A stretch of 64,000 nt of DNA from UBA6623 sp965217195 (GCA_965217195.1 CBDCHL010000001.1:1-64000); one strand, 5' to 3'; shown: positions 34,689-48,602, counted from the stretch's first letter. Program-made: numbers and translations. Notes: generated by a model not told the origin, from the letters alone.

Positions 34689-34761
34689 CGGAGGCGACGA
34701 CGTTCGGCGCGACTTTGGAGGCCGAACGGCGTTCGTGATCCGGCCGGGAACGGAGGCTGTT

Positions 34762-39000
<4,239 letters not shown>

Positions 39001-39016
39001 CTTTTCCGGTTATCGA

Positions 39017-39059
39017 CCCCCGCAACGGCCTCGCGGCTGTTGCGGGGGTTTTGTTTTTT
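39017..39059 (+). terminator. Intrinsic terminator after rpoC
   Basis: A perfect 10-bp GC-rich stem, CCCCCGCAAC (39017-39026) and GTTGCGGGGG (39039-39048), with a 12-base loop, then TTTTGTTTTTT. It closes the rplKAJL-rpoBC unit and separates it from dnaG. Confidence 0.93.
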
Positions 39060-39067
39060 GCGGGTGA

Positions 39068-39254
39068 CGCCGAATTACGTGTCGCCGTGTCGCCGAATTA
39101 GTGGCGCCGTCGGCAGCGCCGGCTCCTTCAGGTTGGAAACCGGGTCGAGCGACTGAGTCGAAGCGAGACAAGCTGAGAGCTTGTCTCCACTGTGGGCTAG
39201 GACAAACACGAGTGTTTGTCGCTACCGAAGGAGCGATACGTAATTCGGCGACAC
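39068..39254. repeat. Palindrome cluster upstream of dnaG
   Basis: Outer perfect arms CGCCGAATTACG (39068-39079) and CGTAATTCGGCG (39239-39250); a second pair GTGTCGCCGAATTA (39087-39100) with its complement (39241-39254). Inside are the perfect hairpins GACAAGCT-GAG-AGCTTGTC (about 39169-39187) and GACAAACAC-GA-GTGTTTGTC (39201-39220). This looks like a mobile or REP-type intergenic element rather than a gene. Confidence 0.85.
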
Positions 39255-39302
39255 CTACTTCGGCGACACGGTAGGATAGGATTCGCGCGGGGTACGATCG
39301 CG

Positions 39303-41078
39303 GTGGAGTTCGCCCAACATGTCAAGTCGACGGTTGATATCGTCGCCGTGATCGCGGAGTCCGTTCGGCTGCGGAAGCAGGGGCCCGAACGCTGGATCGG
39401 GCTTTGCCCTTTTCACACGGAAAAGACGCCGTCATTCTCTGTTCACCAGGGGATGCAGTTCTACAAATGCTTTGGTTGCGGCAAGGGCGGCGATGTCTTC
39501 AATTTCCTGATGGAACTGCAGGGCCTGAGTTTCTTCGAGGCCCTCAAGACATTGGCTCAGCAGCACGGTATCCCGTTGCCGGAGCGTGGCACCGGAGATC
39601 TGTCCGATGCGGAGAGCCGCAAGCGTGAGGTGCTCGGGCGAATGCACGAGATCGCGCAGTCGCTGTTTGAGCAGCAACTTGCTTCCGCGGCCGGAGTGGG
39701 CGTGCGGGACTATCTCGCGAAGCGCGGGTTGGGGCGTGAGGTGATCAAGGAGTTCGGGTTGGGTTTCGCCGCGGGGGGGAGCCGCCTCAAAGCGCGGTTC
39801 GAAAAACAGGGGATCGCCGCGGAGCACTATGAGGCTTCCGGACTGATCGGGAAGGGCCGCGAGCGGCCCGATTTCTACGACCGTTTTCGTGATCGACTGA
39901 CGTTCCCGATTACGAATGAGACGGGCCGGATCGTCGCGTTCGGCGGACGAGCGATCTTGCCCGAGCAGCAGCCGAAATATCTCAACTCGCCCGAAACTCC
40001 GATCTACCACAAAAGCTCGGTCCTCTATAACCTTCACCGCGCGCGGCCGTTTATGCGCAAGGAGAACCGCGCGGTGCTGGTCGAAGGATACATGGATGTC
40101 ATCGGGGTTCAGATGGCCGGATGTCCCGCGGTGGTGGCGACCTGCGGTACCGCCTTAACGCCGCAACAAGTTCGGACGCTGCGGCGTCACGTTGGGTCGG
40201 TTGTAGTGAATTTTGATCCCGACCCGGCGGGCCAAAGCGCGGCGCAGCGCTCGATCGATCTGCTGTTACAGGAGAATTTGGACGTTCGCGTGCTGTCGTT
40301 GCCCGGGGGGCTCGACCCGGCGGATTATTGCCGGGAGAAGGGCGGAGAAGCTTACCGGGCACTGCTCGACAAGGCACCAAGTTACCACGTCTGGTTGGCC
40401 GAACGAGCGCGCGAACAATTCGACTTGCGGACGAGCGAAGGGCGGGTGGCGGCTTTAGGCTTGCTGATGCCCGCGATCAACCTTGCTCCGGATAAGATCC
40501 GGCGAGTCGCGCAGGCCGATGAAGCGGCGGCCTACCTGGGCATCGACCCGGGATTGGTGCTCGACCAATTTCGCCGCGCGGCGGTTGATCGTCGACCGCC
40601 AACGTTTACCGCTTCGTCGCTTGACGCACTGTCGCAGAGCGAAAAGCTGTTGATCAGAACGCTGCTCGAATCCGCGGAAGCGCGGGAAGAGATGCTCGCC
40701 GCAGTCTCAGAAATGGCGCGCGCCGACAGTCTTGCCTCGGCGGATATCCTCGAGGCGATGGCGGCGACCAGAGGGTCGGACGATCCTTTTCAATACAGCG
40801 GGGTTGAGGGCCGGCTCGAGGAGAAGGACCGCGAAAGATTGTCGTTGATTGTGTTCGAGCAGACAGGCAACCAGATTTCGCTCGACCATGCACGCCAGGC
40901 GCTTGGGGCGCTTAGGCGCCGCAGTTGGGAGAAGCGATACCGCGCCGTAAGGAGGCAGATTGAGCAGGCGGAAAAGGCCGGCGATCGCTCCGAAGCGTTG
41001 CGGCTGCTACAGGCGAAGACCCGGCTCGAACGCGAGCGGGCCGGCTTCGAACGCGCGCCCGCGGTTTCGGAGGCGTGA
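39303..41078 (+). CDS. dnaG: DNA primase DnaG
   Basis: About 591 residues. The N-terminal CHC2 zinc domain is CPFHTEKTPSFSVHQG with YKCFGCGKGGD; the catalytic core has LTFPITNETGRIVAFGGR and LNSPETPIYHKSS; the Toprim domain has VLVEGYMDVIG, VVNFDPDPAGQSAAQRS and the metal-binding acidic residues. The C-terminal helicase-interaction region is helical and less conserved. DnaG makes RNA primers at the replication fork. I chose GTG 39303 because the longer ORF from 39216 is formed by the repeat cluster upstream. dnaG normally sits between rpsU and rpoD; here it lies between rpoC and rpsL. Confidence 0.94.
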   Translation: MEFAQHVKSTVDIVAVIAESVRLRKQGPERWIGLCPFHTEKTPSFSVHQGMQFYKCFGCGKGGDVFNFLMELQGLSFFEALKTLAQQHGIPLPERGTGDLSDAESRKREVLGRMHEIAQSLFEQQLASAAGVGVRDYLAKRGLGREVIKEFGLGFAAGGSRLKARFEKQGIAAEHYEASGLIGKGRERPDFYDRFRDRLTFPITNETGRIVAFGGRAILPEQQPKYLNSPETPIYHKSSVLYNLHRARPFMRKENRAVLVEGYMDVIGVQMAGCPAVVATCGTALTPQQVRTLRRHVGSVVVNFDPDPAGQSAAQRSIDLLLQENLDVRVLSLPGGLDPADYCREKGGEAYRALLDKAPSYHVWLAERAREQFDLRTSEGRVAALGLLMPAINLAPDKIRRVAQADEAAAYLGIDPGLVLDQFRRAAVDRRPPTFTASSLDALSQSEKLLIRTLLESAEAREEMLAAVSEMARADSLASADILEAMAATRGSDDPFQYSGVEGRLEEKDRERLSLIVFEQTGNQISLDHARQALGALRRRSWEKRYRAVRRQIEQAEKAGDRSEALRLLQAKTRLERERAGFERAPAVSEA

Positions 41079-41541
41079 GGGGCGTCCTCAAACCTCTAAA
41101 GAATTGTTTCGACCGGGGTTATCCCGCAAATTCCGCGGTTAACCACCGGTTCGTGGTTGACACCCGCGATTCCGCTTGGATAACATAATTCGAGAGCCTG
41201 GCATTTGTCTGCCGTTGTCAGTTCTTGACTTCTTTCTACCGTAAGTTGGCTTAGCGGCTGGTTTGAGGTAGGATAAAGGGGTTGTGGATTGGGCCGACCG
41301 CGGCGACTTAACTTGTTGAGGAAGCGGAAGCTTTCCGCGAAGTCGAAGGGTCCTGGCTGAACGTCGTCGAAAAGGTCCGCGCCTGGCGGGCCCGGTATGG
41401 CGACGGCATTTCTATAAGCAAGGGTTAACCGGGGGCGGTGCGTCCACCGTCGTTGCGCCGGACAGAAGAATTGTGTGGCGCGGCGATCGGGACCCGTGGA
41501 CGTTTGACGCCCTTTGAGCGTGACGAAAACAGGTAGCAACG
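41079..41541. other. Leader region of the str-S10-spc-alpha transcription unit
   Basis: About 460 bases without a supportable gene. It contains the promoter at 41246-41274 and would leave a leader of about 260 bases before rpsL. The minus-strand ORF here shows no family resemblance. Confidence 0.5.
41246..41274 (+). promoter_or_regulatory. rpsL: Candidate promoter of the str operon
   Basis: TTGGCT (41246-41251), a 17-base spacer and TAGGAT (41269-41274) followed by AAAGG. It is the best sigma-70 match between dnaG and rpsL. Confidence 0.5.
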
Positions 41542-41913
41542 GTGCCGACATTTAATCAGTTAGTGCGCAAGGGACGGAAGGTTCCCAAGTACGGAACCGC
41601 CAGTCCGGCGCTGCAGTCTTGTCCGCAGAAGCGCGGCGTTTGTACGCGGGTCTATACCGTGACGCCGAAGAAGCCGAACTCGGCGTTGCGTAAGGTCGCG
41701 CGCGTTCGCCTAACGAACGGGATCGAGGTGACGACGTATATCCCGGGCGTAGGCCATAACCTGCAGGAGCACTCGATCGTGTTGATTCGCGGGGGCCGTG
41801 TGAAGGATCTGCCGGGCGTGCGCTATCACGTGATTCGCGGAACGCTCGATGCCGCTGGCGTTAACGACCGTCGCCAGTCGCGAAGCAAGTACGGCGCGAA
41901 GCGACCCAAGTAG
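41542..41913 (+). CDS. rpsL: Ribosomal protein uS12
   Basis: 123 residues, family length. It has PTFNQLVRKGRK, CPQKRGVCTRVYT, TPKKPNSALRKVARVRL (with the lysine whose mutation gives streptomycin resistance) and PGVRYHVIRG. It shapes the decoding centre. The start is GTG 41542. First gene of the ribosomal superoperon. Confidence 0.98.
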   Translation: MPTFNQLVRKGRKVPKYGTASPALQSCPQKRGVCTRVYTVTPKKPNSALRKVARVRLTNGIEVTTYIPGVGHNLQEHSIVLIRGGRVKDLPGVRYHVIRGTLDAAGVNDRRQSRSKYGAKRPK

Positions 41914-41958
41914 TAGGCATCTGGATAGAACAGGGGCGAGGAAACAGCAGAGGAAATC

Positions 41959-42429
41959 ATGCCGCGACGCAGAGAAGTTCCGAAACGAACGCCGCAGCCC
42001 GATGCGGTTTACAACTCTACGTTGGTGTCGAAGTTCATCAACTGTTTGATGGTCGACGGCAAGAAGTCGGTTTCCGAACGCCTTTTCTACTCCGCGATGG
42101 ATCAGATTCGAGACCGTTCGGAAGAAGACCCGCTGAAGGTTTTCAAAAAGGCCGTCGAGAACTGTAAGCCGGTTGTCGAAGTGAAGTCGCGGCGCGTTGG
42201 CGGCGCGAACTATCAGGTGCCGATCGAGGTGGCGTCGAACCGCCGTACCAGTCTGTCGATTCGCTGGCTGATCGGTTACGCGCGGGGGCGTTCGGAGAAC
42301 AGCATGGCCGACCGTTTGTCGGCCGAGTTCATGGAAGCGGCGGCGAGCCGCGGTTCGGCGATCAAGAAACGCGAGGACGTTCATCGTATGGCGGAGGCCA
42401 ATAAGGCGTTCGCGCACTATCGTTGGTAG
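41959..42429 (+). CDS. rpsG: Ribosomal protein uS7
   Basis: 156 residues, family length, beginning PRRREVPKRTPQPDAVYN. It includes KFINCLMVDGKKSVSERLFY, RRVGGANYQVPIEV and HRMAEANKAFAHYRW. A primary 16S rRNA binder that nucleates the 30S head. GAGG lies about 15 bases before the ATG. Confidence 0.98.
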   Translation: MPRRREVPKRTPQPDAVYNSTLVSKFINCLMVDGKKSVSERLFYSAMDQIRDRSEEDPLKVFKKAVENCKPVVEVKSRRVGGANYQVPIEVASNRRTSLSIRWLIGYARGRSENSMADRLSAEFMEAAASRGSAIKKREDVHRMAEANKAFAHYRW

Positions 42430-42483
42430 TAGGAGTTGTCGAATAGGCCTGGGTTGACCGAGGCATTGGAAGCGAATTGAGCT

Positions 42484-44571
42484 ATGTCCGCGGCTGTTCC
42501 ATTAGAGAAATACCGCAATATCGGCATCGCGGCGCATATTGACGCCGGGAAGACGACGACCACCGAGCGGATTCTCTACTACACCGGGCGTCTACACCGG
42601 ATGGGTGAGGTGCACGAAGGCACCGCGGTCATGGATTTCATGGAGCAGGAGCAGGAGCGGGGTATCACGATTACCTCCGCGGCAACAACCTGCTTCTGGC
42701 GTGACTGCCAGATCAACATCATCGACACGCCCGGGCATGTTGATTTCACTGCCGAGGTCGAGCGCAGTCTGCGGGTGCTCGACGGTGTAATCGCCCTCTT
42801 CGACGCTGTCGCCGGTGTGCAGCCGCAATCGGAAACGGTGTGGCGTCAGGCGGACAAGTATAACGTCCCGCGCATTTGCTTCATCAACAAAATGGACCGA
42901 GTCGGGGCGGACTTTGATTTTGCCGTGGGGACGATTCGCGACCGCCTCAAAGCCAACCCGGTTCCAATTCAAATCCCGCTAGGCAGCGAAGCGGAGTTGC
43001 GGGGCGTGGTTGACCTGGTCGACATGCAGGCGATCCTCTGGCGCGACGACACGCTCGGCGCGAAATACGACGTGGCTGAGATTCCCGACGATCTGCGGGA
43101 GCTTGCCGAGCAGCGTCGCGCGCAGTTGATCGAGCGGGTATCGGAGCAGGACGACGCGTTGTTTGCGAAGTTCGTCGAGGGTGCGACGATCTCAAACGAC
43201 GACCTCCGCGAAGGCGTGCGCCGCGCGACGATCGCGATGAAGATTACGCCGGTTCTTTGCGGATCGGCTTTCAAGTACAAAGGCGTGCAGCGGTTGCTGG
43301 ACGCCGTTGTTGATTATCTGCCTTCGCCGCTTGAAGTGCCCGCTGTTGAAGGCACCGATTTGGCGGGCGAGGAAACGCTGGTTCGTCCGGCGGACGAGAA
43401 GGCGCCCTTCTCCGCGCTGGTCTTCAAGATCATCACCGATCCGTATGTGGGTCAGCTTGCGTTTGTGCGGGTTTATTCGGGAACGCTGAAGGCCGGCGGC
43501 TCGGTCTATAACATCGCCAAGAAGCGCAGCGAGCGTGTCGGGCGACTACTCGAGATGCACGCCAACAAGCGCGAGGATGTCGGGTCGGTGCGCGCCGGCG
43601 ATATTGTCGCCGTCGTGGGCCTGAAGACCGTTCAAACCGGCGACACGGTGTGTGACGCCGACGCGCCGGTGGTTTTAGAGCGCATCGATTTCCCGACACC
43701 GGTGATTTCGCTCGCCGTCGAGCCGCGCACCAAGGCCGATCAGCAAAAAATCGGCATGGCGCTCGGGAAGCTGGCGCAAGAAGATCCGACCTTCCACGTC
43801 GTCACCGACCCCGATACCGGACAGACGATTCTGTCGGGAATGGGCGAGTTGCATTTGGAGATTCTCGTTGACCGGTTGTTGCGGGAATTCCAGGTTTCCG
43901 CCAACGTCGGTAAGCCGCAAGTCGCGTATCGCGAGACGATCCGCAAGAAAGTTTCCGCTGAGGGGCGATTCGTGCGGCAGTCGGGCGGGCGCGGCCAATA
44001 CGGGCATTGCCGCATCACGATCGAACCGAATCCGGCGGGCGATTTCGAATTTGACAACGCCATCAGAGGCGGTGCGATACCACGGGAGTACATTCCCTCG
44101 GTTGAACGCGGTGTTCGCGAGGCGATGGAAACGGGCGTGCTGGCCGGCTATGAGACCGTCGGCGTCAAGGTCACGCTCGAGGACGGCAGCTTCCACGAGG
44201 TCGACAGCTCGGAAGTGGCCTTCAAGATTGCCGGTTCGATGGCATACAAAAACGGCGCCCAAAAGGCTTCACCGGTCCTGCTCGAACCCGTCATGGCGGT
44301 CGAGATTGTCGTTCCGGAAGAGTACATGGGTGATGTAATGAGCGACATCAACAGCCGACGCGGCCACGTGGAAGGTATGGAGCTGCACGGCGGCTCGCAG
44401 ATCGTCAAGGCCGGTGTTCCGCTGGCCGAGATGTTCGGCTACGCCACGGATCTGCGTTCGCGCACGCAGGGACGCGGCACGCACACGATGCACTTGAAGG
44501 GATACGAGCAAGCGCCCGCTCAAGTGGCCGAAGAAGTTATCGGCCGCGTTCGAGGGGGCGTTTTTCATTAG
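42484..44571 (+). CDS. fusA: Elongation factor G
   Basis: 695 residues covering all five domains. G1 is AAHIDAGKTTTTERI, switch I RGITITSAATTCFW, G3 DTPGHVDF and G4 NKMDR. Domain IV carries SGGRGQYGHCRITIEP and domain V DINSRRGHVEGME. It translocates tRNA and mRNA after peptide bond formation. It sits between rpsG and tuf2, the classical str operon order. Confidence 0.98.
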   Translation: MSAAVPLEKYRNIGIAAHIDAGKTTTTERILYYTGRLHRMGEVHEGTAVMDFMEQEQERGITITSAATTCFWRDCQINIIDTPGHVDFTAEVERSLRVLDGVIALFDAVAGVQPQSETVWRQADKYNVPRICFINKMDRVGADFDFAVGTIRDRLKANPVPIQIPLGSEAELRGVVDLVDMQAILWRDDTLGAKYDVAEIPDDLRELAEQRRAQLIERVSEQDDALFAKFVEGATISNDDLREGVRRATIAMKITPVLCGSAFKYKGVQRLLDAVVDYLPSPLEVPAVEGTDLAGEETLVRPADEKAPFSALVFKIITDPYVGQLAFVRVYSGTLKAGGSVYNIAKKRSERVGRLLEMHANKREDVGSVRAGDIVAVVGLKTVQTGDTVCDADAPVVLERIDFPTPVISLAVEPRTKADQQKIGMALGKLAQEDPTFHVVTDPDTGQTILSGMGELHLEILVDRLLREFQVSANVGKPQVAYRETIRKKVSAEGRFVRQSGGRGQYGHCRITIEPNPAGDFEFDNAIRGGAIPREYIPSVERGVREAMETGVLAGYETVGVKVTLEDGSFHEVDSSEVAFKIAGSMAYKNGAQKASPVLLEPVMAVEIVVPEEYMGDVMSDINSRRGHVEGMELHGGSQIVKAGVPLAEMFGYATDLRSRTQGRGTHTMHLKGYEQAPAQVAEEVIGRVRGGVFH

Positions 44572-44625
44572 GGCGTGATCGGCGCGCCGCGACGACTGAA
44601 GCGATAAGCACGCACGGAGAGAGAA

Positions 44626-45813
44626 ATGGCGAAGGAGAAATTTGATCGCAGCAAGCCGCACGTAAACGTGGGGACGATCGGGCATATCGATCACGGCAAG
44701 ACGACGTTGACGGCGGCGATCACCAAGGTTCTGCAGAAGCACGATTCGTCGGTGTCGTTTCGTTCGTTTGATTCGATCGACAACGCGCCGGAAGAGAAGG
44801 CCCGCGGCATCACGATCGCGGTGGCGCACGTGGAGTATCAGACCTCCAACCGCCACTACGCGCATGTGGATTGTCCCGGTCACGCCGACTACATCAAGAA
44901 CATGATCACCGGCGCGGCGCAGATGGACGGCGCGATCTTGGTGGTGGCGGCGACCGATGGTCCGATGCCGCAGACGCGGGAGCATATCTTGCTGGCGCGG
45001 CAAGTGGGCGTGCCCTACATCGTGGTGTTCTTGAACAAGTGCGACGCGGTGGATGATCCGGAGTTGCTCGAGTTGGTGGAGCTCGAGGTGCGGGAATTGT
45101 TGTCGAAGTATGATTTTCCGGGCGACGACATTCCGGTGATTCAAGGCTCGGCGTTGCATGCGTTGGACGGCCAAGAGGGCGCCGAGACGGACATCGAAAA
45201 GTTGATGCAGGCGGTGGATGAGTACATCCCGACGCCGGAGCGGGAGAAGGACAAGCCGTTTTTGATGCCGATCGAGGATATATTCTCGATCTCGGGACGT
45301 GGCACGGTGGTGACGGGACGGGTGGAGCGCGGGACGGTGAAGGTCGGCGAGGAGATGGAGATTGTCGGGTTCCGGGAGACGCAGAAGCGCGTGATCACGG
45401 GCGTGGAGATGTTCAAGAAGCTGCTGGATCAAGGCGAGGCGGGCGACAACGTGGGGTTGTTGGTACGCGGTTTGGAGAAGGACGAAGTCGAGCGCGGTCA
45501 GGTTGTGTCGAAGCCGGCGTCGATCACGCCGCACACGAAGTTCAAGGGCGAAGTGTACGTATTGAAGAAGGACGAAGGCGGAAGGCACACGCCGTTTTTC
45601 AGCGGGTATCGGCCGCAGTTTTACCTTCGGACGACGGATGTGACGGGAGTGGCGACGTTGCCCGAGGGGACGGAGATGGTGATGCCGGGGGACAACGTGG
45701 CCATGGATGTGGAGTTGATCTCGCCGGTGGCGATGGAGAAGGGTTTGCGGTTCGCGATTCGCGAAGGCAGCCGCACGATCGGAGCCGGCACCGTCAGCGA
45801 GATTATCGAGTAG
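44626..45813 (+). CDS. tuf: Elongation factor Tu, copy 2
   Basis: A 395-residue protein identical to copy 1 at 24011, with the same GHIDHGKTTL, DCPGHADY and NKCD motifs. The nucleotide identity appears to start at the shared GGAGAGAGAA before the ATG and to end at the stop, since flanking sequences differ completely. This copy is in the str operon position, 54 bases after fusA, and rpsJ starts 4 bases after it. Two near-identical tuf genes are common in bacteria and are homogenised by gene conversion. Confidence 0.98.
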   Translation: MAKEKFDRSKPHVNVGTIGHIDHGKTTLTAAITKVLQKHDSSVSFRSFDSIDNAPEEKARGITIAVAHVEYQTSNRHYAHVDCPGHADYIKNMITGAAQMDGAILVVAATDGPMPQTREHILLARQVGVPYIVVFLNKCDAVDDPELLELVELEVRELLSKYDFPGDDIPVIQGSALHALDGQEGAETDIEKLMQAVDEYIPTPEREKDKPFLMPIEDIFSISGRGTVVTGRVERGTVKVGEEMEIVGFRETQKRVITGVEMFKKLLDQGEAGDNVGLLVRGLEKDEVERGQVVSKPASITPHTKFKGEVYVLKKDEGGRHTPFFSGYRPQFYLRTTDVTGVATLPEGTEMVMPGDNVAMDVELISPVAMEKGLRFAIREGSRTIGAGTVSEIIE

Positions 45814-45817
45814 AGAC

Positions 45818-46135
45818 ATGCCGAAAGAAAGAATCCGCATTCGACTCCAGGCCTACGATCATCGGGTGCTTGACCAATCGACGGGCGAAATCGTCGAGAC
45901 CGCGAAGCGGACCGGGGCTCAAGTGGCGGGTCCGATTCCACTGCCGACGGTCAAGAACAAGTACACGGTGAATCGTTCGGTTCACTCCGACAAAAGGGCA
46001 CGAGAGCAGTTCGAGATTCGAACGCACAAGCGCCTGCTCGATATTTTGGAACCGACCCAGCAGACCGTCGACGCGCTGATGCGGCTGGATTTGCCCGCGG
46101 GCGTCGACGTCGAGATTAAGGCATTCGGCGGATAG
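45818..46135 (+). CDS. rpsJ: Ribosomal protein uS10
   Basis: 105 residues. It contains IRIRLQAYDHRVLDQSTGEI, GPIPLPTVKNKYTVNRS, REQFEIRTHKRLLDI and VDVEIKAFGG. It binds the 30S head and, as NusE, takes part in NusB antitermination. First gene of the S10 cluster, 4 bases after tuf2. Confidence 0.97.
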   Translation: MPKERIRIRLQAYDHRVLDQSTGEIVETAKRTGAQVAGPIPLPTVKNKYTVNRSVHSDKRAREQFEIRTHKRLLDILEPTQQTVDALMRLDLPAGVDVEIKAFGG

Positions 46136-46162
46136 CGGAAGGCGAGCGAGAGAGTTACCACG

Positions 46163-46798
46163 ATGACGCCGGGAATTCTAGGAAAAAAGGTGGGGATGAC
46201 GCAGACCTTCGCCGAAGACGGGAAGGTGCTTCCCGTGACGGTCTTGAAGGTCGGCCCCTGCGTCGTCGTGCAGCGCAAGACCGCCGACAAAGACGGTTAT
46301 GAAGCGGTGCAGTTGGGCTTGGTGGAGTTCGTCAAGACGAAGAACGTGACGAAGCCGATGCAGGGTCACTTCAAGAAGGCCGATGTCGAGCCGCTGCGCT
46401 TTCTGCGCGAGTTTCCAGTCACGGGCGACGCCGAAGAAATGAAGATGGGCGACCGCGTTTTGGCCGAGCACTTCGATGTGTCGGAGATCGTTGATGTGAT
46501 CGGCACCGGCAAGGGGCGCGGTTTTCAAGGCAATATCAAGCGTCACGGACAGAGCCTCGGGCCTGAGTCGCATGGTTCGATGTCGCATCGCGAGCCGGGT
46601 TCGATCGGGCAGAGCGCTTCTCCCTCGCGTGTTTTGAAGGGAATGAAGCTGCCCGGGCAGATGGGTGCGAAGCGCGTGACGGCGAGAAATCTCGAAATCG
46701 TCGAGGTGGACGCCGACAACAACGTGATTTTCGTGCGGGGCGCGGTGCCTGGCCCCAACGGCGGCTATGTCGTCGTTCGCCGCACGTCAAGGATTTGA
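46163..46798 (+). CDS. rplC: Ribosomal protein uL3
   Basis: 211 residues. The start MTPGILGKKVGMTQTFAEDG and the centre GKGRGFQGNIKRHG with ESHGSMSHREPGSIGQSASP are diagnostic. An early 23S rRNA assembly protein near the peptidyl transferase centre. Confidence 0.98.
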   Translation: MTPGILGKKVGMTQTFAEDGKVLPVTVLKVGPCVVVQRKTADKDGYEAVQLGLVEFVKTKNVTKPMQGHFKKADVEPLRFLREFPVTGDAEEMKMGDRVLAEHFDVSEIVDVIGTGKGRGFQGNIKRHGQSLGPESHGSMSHREPGSIGQSASPSRVLKGMKLPGQMGAKRVTARNLEIVEVDADNNVIFVRGAVPGPNGGYVVVRRTSRI

Positions 46799-46814
46799 GG
46801 GAAACGGGAAAGCG

Positions 46815-47438
46815 ATGCCGAAGGTAGACGTAGTCGATTTGGAAAATAACGTCGTGGGCGCGCTCGACCTTTCCGACGAGGTGTTCGGCTCCGCGATCAA
46901 CCGGGCCTTGCTCTATCAAGCCGTACATCATTACCGCAACGAACAGCGTGCCGGGACGCATAAGACCAAGGGCAAGGGTGAGGTTCGCGGCGGCGGCAAG
47001 AAGCCTTGGCGGCAAAAAGGAACCGGTCGTGCACGCGCCGGGTCGAATCGCTCGCCGCTGTGGCGCGGTGGTGGAACGGTGCACGGGCCGCAACCGCGCG
47101 ACTACGGCTATCATCTGCCCCGCAAGATGCTGCTCGGGGCGCTGCGTTCGGCACTTTCGGTGCGGCTGGCCGATGGAGCTTTGAAGGTCGTCAAGAATTT
47201 CGATCTGGCCGCCCCGAAGACGAAGGAGTTTTCTCAGGCGCTCGACAAGTTGGGTGCCGAAGCGACGGTGTTGTTGGTCTCGAACGGTGAGAACGAGAAT
47301 TTACGCTTGTCGAGCCGCAATGTGCCGGGGGTGACTTTGCTGGGAAGTCGCGAGGTGCACCCGTATCACTTGCTGCGGAACAAGACCTTGATTTTCTCCG
47401 AGGCCGCCGCGCGGCACTGCTCCGAGGTGTTGAAGTGA
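46815..47438 (+). CDS. rplD: Ribosomal protein uL4
   Basis: About 207 residues from ATG 46815. It has LLYQAVHHYRNEQRAGTHKT, the long basic exit-tunnel loop GGGKKPWRQKGTGRARAGSN with SPLWRGGGTVHGP, and C-terminal VTLLGSREVHPYHLL. In E. coli L4 represses the S10 operon; whether it does here is unknown. Overlaps rplW by GTGA. Confidence 0.97.
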   Translation: MPKVDVVDLENNVVGALDLSDEVFGSAINRALLYQAVHHYRNEQRAGTHKTKGKGEVRGGGKKPWRQKGTGRARAGSNRSPLWRGGGTVHGPQPRDYGYHLPRKMLLGALRSALSVRLADGALKVVKNFDLAAPKTKEFSQALDKLGAEATVLLVSNGENENLRLSSRNVPGVTLLGSREVHPYHLLRNKTLIFSEAAARHCSEVLK

Positions 47439-47722
47439 GTCCCTACGACGTCATTCGTGGCGCCTGCATCACCGAGAAGAGCGAAACGATTCGCGCCCTC
47501 CAGCAGACGATGTGTTTCCGCGTGAACCCGAGCGCAACCAAGACGGACATTAAAAACGCGGTGAGGAAGATTTTCAAGGTCAAGGTCGCCGAGGTTCGAA
47601 CCGCCAACTACGGCGGCAAGATGCGGCGGCGGGGCCGCTATACCGGCTATCGTCCGAGTTGGAAGAAGGCGTACGTCAAGCTCCAAGAGGGCGAGAAGAT
47701 GGTCGAGTACGCGCAGATCTAA
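47435..47722 (+). CDS. rplW: Ribosomal protein uL23
   Basis: 95 residues from GTG 47435, with the family core MSPYDVIRGACITEKS (initiator read as Met), FRVNPSATKTDIKNAVRKIF and KMRRRGRYTGYRPSWKKAYV. It lies at the exit tunnel and docks SRP and trigger factor. Confidence 0.96.
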   Translation: MSPYDVIRGACITEKSETIRALQQTMCFRVNPSATKTDIKNAVRKIFKVKVAEVRTANYGGKMRRRGRYTGYRPSWKKAYVKLQEGEKMVEYAQI

Positions 47723-47746
47723 AGGGTTTTTCGAGGCGAGTCGCTC

Positions 47747-48574
47747 ATGCCGATTAAAACATACAGGCCGACGACACCCACTCGTCGTTTTCAGACCACG
47801 GTTACGCGCGAGGAAATCACGCGCAAGAACCCGGAAAAGGCGCTGGTCAAGGGCAAGAAGCGTTCCGGCGGGCGCAACAGCGAGGGGCGGATCTGTATAT
47901 GGTTCCGCGGCGGCGGGCACAAGAAGCGCTACCGCGTGGTCGATTTCAAACGCGACAAGACCGGGATCCCCGCCGTCGTGGCCGAGATCGATTACGATCC
48001 GAACCGCTCTGCGAATCTGGCCTTGCTGCACTACGCCGACGGCGAGAAGCGTTACATTCTGCAGCCGGCCGGGCTCAAGAAGGGCATGAACATCATGTCA
48101 GGCCCCGATGCCGACATCCTGGTCGGCAACGCGCTGCCGCTGCGGCATATTCCGCCGGGAACGGTTGTTCATAACGTCGAGCTGCGGCCCGGCAAAGGCG
48201 GCCAAATGGCGCGCGCGGCCGGATCGGAAGTTCGGCTGATTTCCAAGGAAGGCGGATACGCGTTGCTGAAGCTGCCTTCGGGCGAGACGCGCCGCATCTT
48301 GATCGACTGCATGGCGACGATCGGCCAAGTCGGCAATGTTGACCACGGGAACGTTTCCTGGGGCAAGGCCGGGCGTACCCGCTGGATGGGGAAGAGGCCG
48401 CACAACCGCGGCGTTACGATGAATCCGGTCGACCATCCGCACGGTGGCGGCGAAGGCCGCTCCTCGGGCGGGCGGCATCCGGTAACGCCCTGGGGCGTGC
48501 CGACACGCGGCTATAAGACGCGCAACAACCGACGTACCGACAAGTACATCGTCGGGCGGCGGGGGAAGAAGTAG
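47747..48574 (+). CDS. rplB: Ribosomal protein uL2
   Basis: 275 residues, family length. It has PIKTYRPTTPTRRFQTT, GRNSEGRICIWFRGGGHKKR, the PTC-proximal segment MNPVDHPHGGGEGR and C-terminal PWGVPTRGYKTRNNRRTDKY. Essential for subunit joining and peptidyl transfer. Confidence 0.98.
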   Translation: MPIKTYRPTTPTRRFQTTVTREEITRKNPEKALVKGKKRSGGRNSEGRICIWFRGGGHKKRYRVVDFKRDKTGIPAVVAEIDYDPNRSANLALLHYADGEKRYILQPAGLKKGMNIMSGPDADILVGNALPLRHIPPGTVVHNVELRPGKGGQMARAAGSEVRLISKEGGYALLKLPSGETRRILIDCMATIGQVGNVDHGNVSWGKAGRTRWMGKRPHNRGVTMNPVDHPHGGGEGRSSGGRHPVTPWGVPTRGYKTRNNRRTDKYIVGRRGKK

Positions 48575-48602
48575 CGGCGACAGGCAATTTGAGAGTCAAA
48601 CA

